Under the pieces are notes generated by a model, which was not told where the DNA came from, searched no databases, and saw nothing but the letters and a program-made list of their open reading frames with translations. Position numbers and translations under genes: made by a program. 49,086 nucleotides of DNA from an uncultured Bacilli bacterium (GTDB lineage Bacteria > Bacillota_I > Bacilli_A > RF39 > UBA660): contig CANRBV010000006.1 of assembly GCA_947628965.1 (NCBI GenBank), positions 1 through 49,086 on the forward strand. The letters run 5' to 3'. Shown in pieces: positions 47,680 to 49,086 of this stretch. The number at the start of each line of letters is the position of its first letter. The stretch's first letter is position 1.

Positions 47680-48972
47680 ATGGAAAAAAGATTATCCAAA
47701 AAATTTATCATTAATTTATCAAAAGCAAAAAAAGAACCAGAATGGATGCTTGAGTTTCGTTTAAAATCTTATGAAAAGTTTTTAGAACTTGATAATCCAA
47801 CATTTGGACCTTTAATTGACTTTTCTTTTGATGAAATTTTATATTATAAAAATGAACATGAAAAATATAAGGATGACTGGGAAAAGGTTGATAAAAATAT
47901 AAAAAATACATTCTGTAATTTGGGAGTCATTGAAGCAGAAGAAAAATATTTAGATGGAGTTTCCAATCAGTATGAAAGTGAAGTAGTTTATCATAAACAA
48001 AAAACAGATAAAGAAATTATTTTTTTAAGTACAGATGAAGCTTTACAACAATATCCTGAACTTTTTAAAGAATATTTTAATCATTTAGTTAAATACGATG
48101 AAAATAAATATACAGCTTTAAATGGTGCGGTATGGAGTGGTGGAACTTTTATTTATATACCGAAAAATACCACTTTAGATCGTCCTTTACAAAGTTATTT
48201 TCGTATTGATACAGAAAGTTTAGGTCAATTTGAAAGAACTATAATTATTGTCGATGAAGGTGCAAATTTAGAATATATTGAAGGATGTACTGCGAGAAGT
48301 TATTCAAAAAATTCTTTACATGCTGGAGTTGTAGAAATCTATGTTAAGAAGAATGCCACTATGCGCTATTCTACCATTCAAAATTGGAGCACTGATGTTT
48401 ATAATTTGGTTACCAAAAGAGCAATTGTAGAGGACTATGGAAAAATGGAATGGATCGATGGAAATATTGGTAGTAAAGTTACCATGAAATATCCTTGTTG
48501 TATTTTAAAAGGGGATTATGCCGTTGGAAACTCAATCAGTGTTGCTTATGCAAAAAAGGGACAAAGATTAGATGCAGGAGCAAAAATGATTCATCTTGGC
48601 TCTCATACTAAAAGTAATATTTTAAGCAAATCTATTGCAGAAAGTGGCGGTACTTGTAATTATCGTGGAACAACAAAAATAACAAAATCGGCAGCAAATA
48701 GTATAGCTGAAGTAAAATGCGATACTATTTTAATAGATGAATTGTCAATAAGTGATACGTATCCAACGAATATTGTAGAAAATAATACGTCTAAAATAGC
48801 CCATGAAGCAACAGTATCCAAAGTTGATGAAGAAAAACTTTTTTATTTAATGAGTAATGGATTAACAGAAGATAGAGCAAAAGAGTTAATTATTACTGGA
48901 TTTATTTCAGATTTTAAAAAAGAACTTCCTATGGAATATGCAGTAGAATTAAATCGTTTATTAAAAGAATAA
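47680..48972 (+). CDS. sufB: Fe-S cluster assembly scaffold SufB
   Basis: A 430-residue member of the SufB/SufD family. WMLEFRLKSYEKFLE begins the conserved part, then YTALNGAVWSGGTFIYIPKN, IVDEGANLEYIEGCTA, LHAGVVEIYVKKNATMRYSTIQNWS, WIDGNIGSKVTMKYPCCIL, and SANSIAEVKCDTILIDELS-like text near the end. Extra Cys residues fit SufB and not SufD. SufB forms the scaffold with SufC and SufD; those partners, SufS and SufU are not in the window, though they may lie beyond either edge. The start is uncertain: ATG 47680 or 47674. GTGAT nearby is a weak ribosome site. Confidence 0.95.
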   Translation: MEKRLSKKFIINLSKAKKEPEWMLEFRLKSYEKFLELDNPTFGPLIDFSFDEILYYKNEHEKYKDDWEKVDKNIKNTFCNLGVIEAEEKYLDGVSNQYESEVVYHKQKTDKEIIFLSTDEALQQYPELFKEYFNHLVKYDENKYTALNGAVWSGGTFIYIPKNTTLDRPLQSYFRIDTESLGQFERTIIIVDEGANLEYIEGCTARSYSKNSLHAGVVEIYVKKNATMRYSTIQNWSTDVYNLVTKRAIVEDYGKMEWIDGNIGSKVTMKYPCCILKGDYAVGNSISVAYAKKGQRLDAGAKMIHLGSHTKSNILSKSIAESGGTCNYRGTTKITKSAANSIAEVKCDTILIDELSISDTYPTNIVENNTSKIAHEATVSKVDEEKLFYLMSNGLTEDRAKELIITGFISDFKKELPMEYAVELNRLLKE

Positions 48973-49048
48973 GATTGCACTTAAAAAATATTAGGTCAAA
49001 GTTTTTAAATGTATATTTGTAAATGATGTGAAACAAAAATTATATAAA

Positions 49049-49081
49049 AATTAATTCAAGAAAATTGAGTTAATTTTTTTT
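49049..49081 (+). terminator. Terminator downstream of sufB
   Basis: AATTAATTCAA (49049-49059) pairs with TTGAGTTAATT (49065-49075), with one G-T pair, followed by T residues. The 76 bases between sufB and it hold no gene that I can see. Confidence 0.7.
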
Positions 49082-49086
49082 GTTCT

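Noticed and set aside
1-49086. Mycoplasma-type code with UGA as tryptophan
   Set aside because: Genes end with UGA (12554-12556, 15792-15794) and Trp is encoded by UGG throughout.
1-49086. tRNA or rRNA genes
   Set aside because: No GTTCRAnYC-type T-arm with a matching acceptor stem was seen in the intergenic regions. The GGTTCGAA-like bases near 25957 are inside spoIVA.

Overview
The window reads as a chromosomal segment of an AT-rich, spore-forming Bacillota (Firmicutes) bacterium. Protein families, not a database match, support this. Sporulation and germination genes are spread along it: dacB/dacF-spmA-spmB, spoIVA, spoVS and a gerKA-gerKC-gerKB operon. They sit beside Gram-positive housekeeping genes (ezrA followed by a cysteine desulfurase and thiI, hup, cdsA-rseP, ackA, ddl, a membrane murF, class B sortase). 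UGA is used as a stop (for example at 12554-12556 and 15792-15794), so the code is the standard bacterial one and not the mycoplasma code. The nearest relatives are probably low-GC gut Bacilli/Erysipelotrichia-like lineages, but the genus cannot be named from sequence alone.

Layout. 1-5.5 kb: a DUF2974-type hydrolase, an unknown gene, an alpha/beta hydrolase, membrane-anchored MurF and Ddl (peptidoglycan precursor synthesis). 5.5-11 kb: an anchored secreted protein on the minus strand, a deoxyinosine/uracil-DNA glycosylase, a short bL28-like gene, FtsK/SpoIIIE and a dNTP triphosphohydrolase. 11-14.8 kb: an XRE regulator divergent from an anchored glycine-rich surface protein, then the carboxypeptidase-spmA-spmB operon. 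14.8-18.1 kb: a four-gene operon of two paralogous two-TM membrane proteins, an amidoligase and a gamma-glutamylcyclotransferase-like enzyme. This is the best candidate for an undescribed system. 18.3-24.4 kb: envelope genes (glucosaminidase, large single-pass protein, glycosyltransferase with TPR, class B sortase with an extra cytoplasmic domain, and its probable NPQTG substrate). 24.5-27.6 kb: spoIVA and a complete IS1182-like element that has duplicated the 20-bp palindrome of the spoIVA terminator. 27.8-36.9 kb: hup, cdsA, rseP, ezrA, cysteine desulfurase, thiI, two small genes, ackA and an NrnA-like phosphoesterase. 37-40.6 kb: the ger operon on the minus strand, with a forespore sigma-G type promoter. 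40.6-49 kb: rlmCD, an accessory patch (DUF1016/PDDEXK nuclease, a Cys-His-Asp papain/transglutaminase-like protein, a small membrane ORF), a ZIP transporter, trmL, spoVS, three unknown small genes and an isolated sufB.

Together the segment covers wall synthesis and remodelling, surface display, spore coat/cortex formation and germination, and thiolation/Fe-S assembly. Mobile or accessory DNA is limited to the IS, the 42-44 kb patch and perhaps the amidoligase operon. Several promoters place TATAAT only 15-25 nt before the start codon, which implies very short mRNA leaders. No tRNA, rRNA, CRISPR array or prophage was seen.
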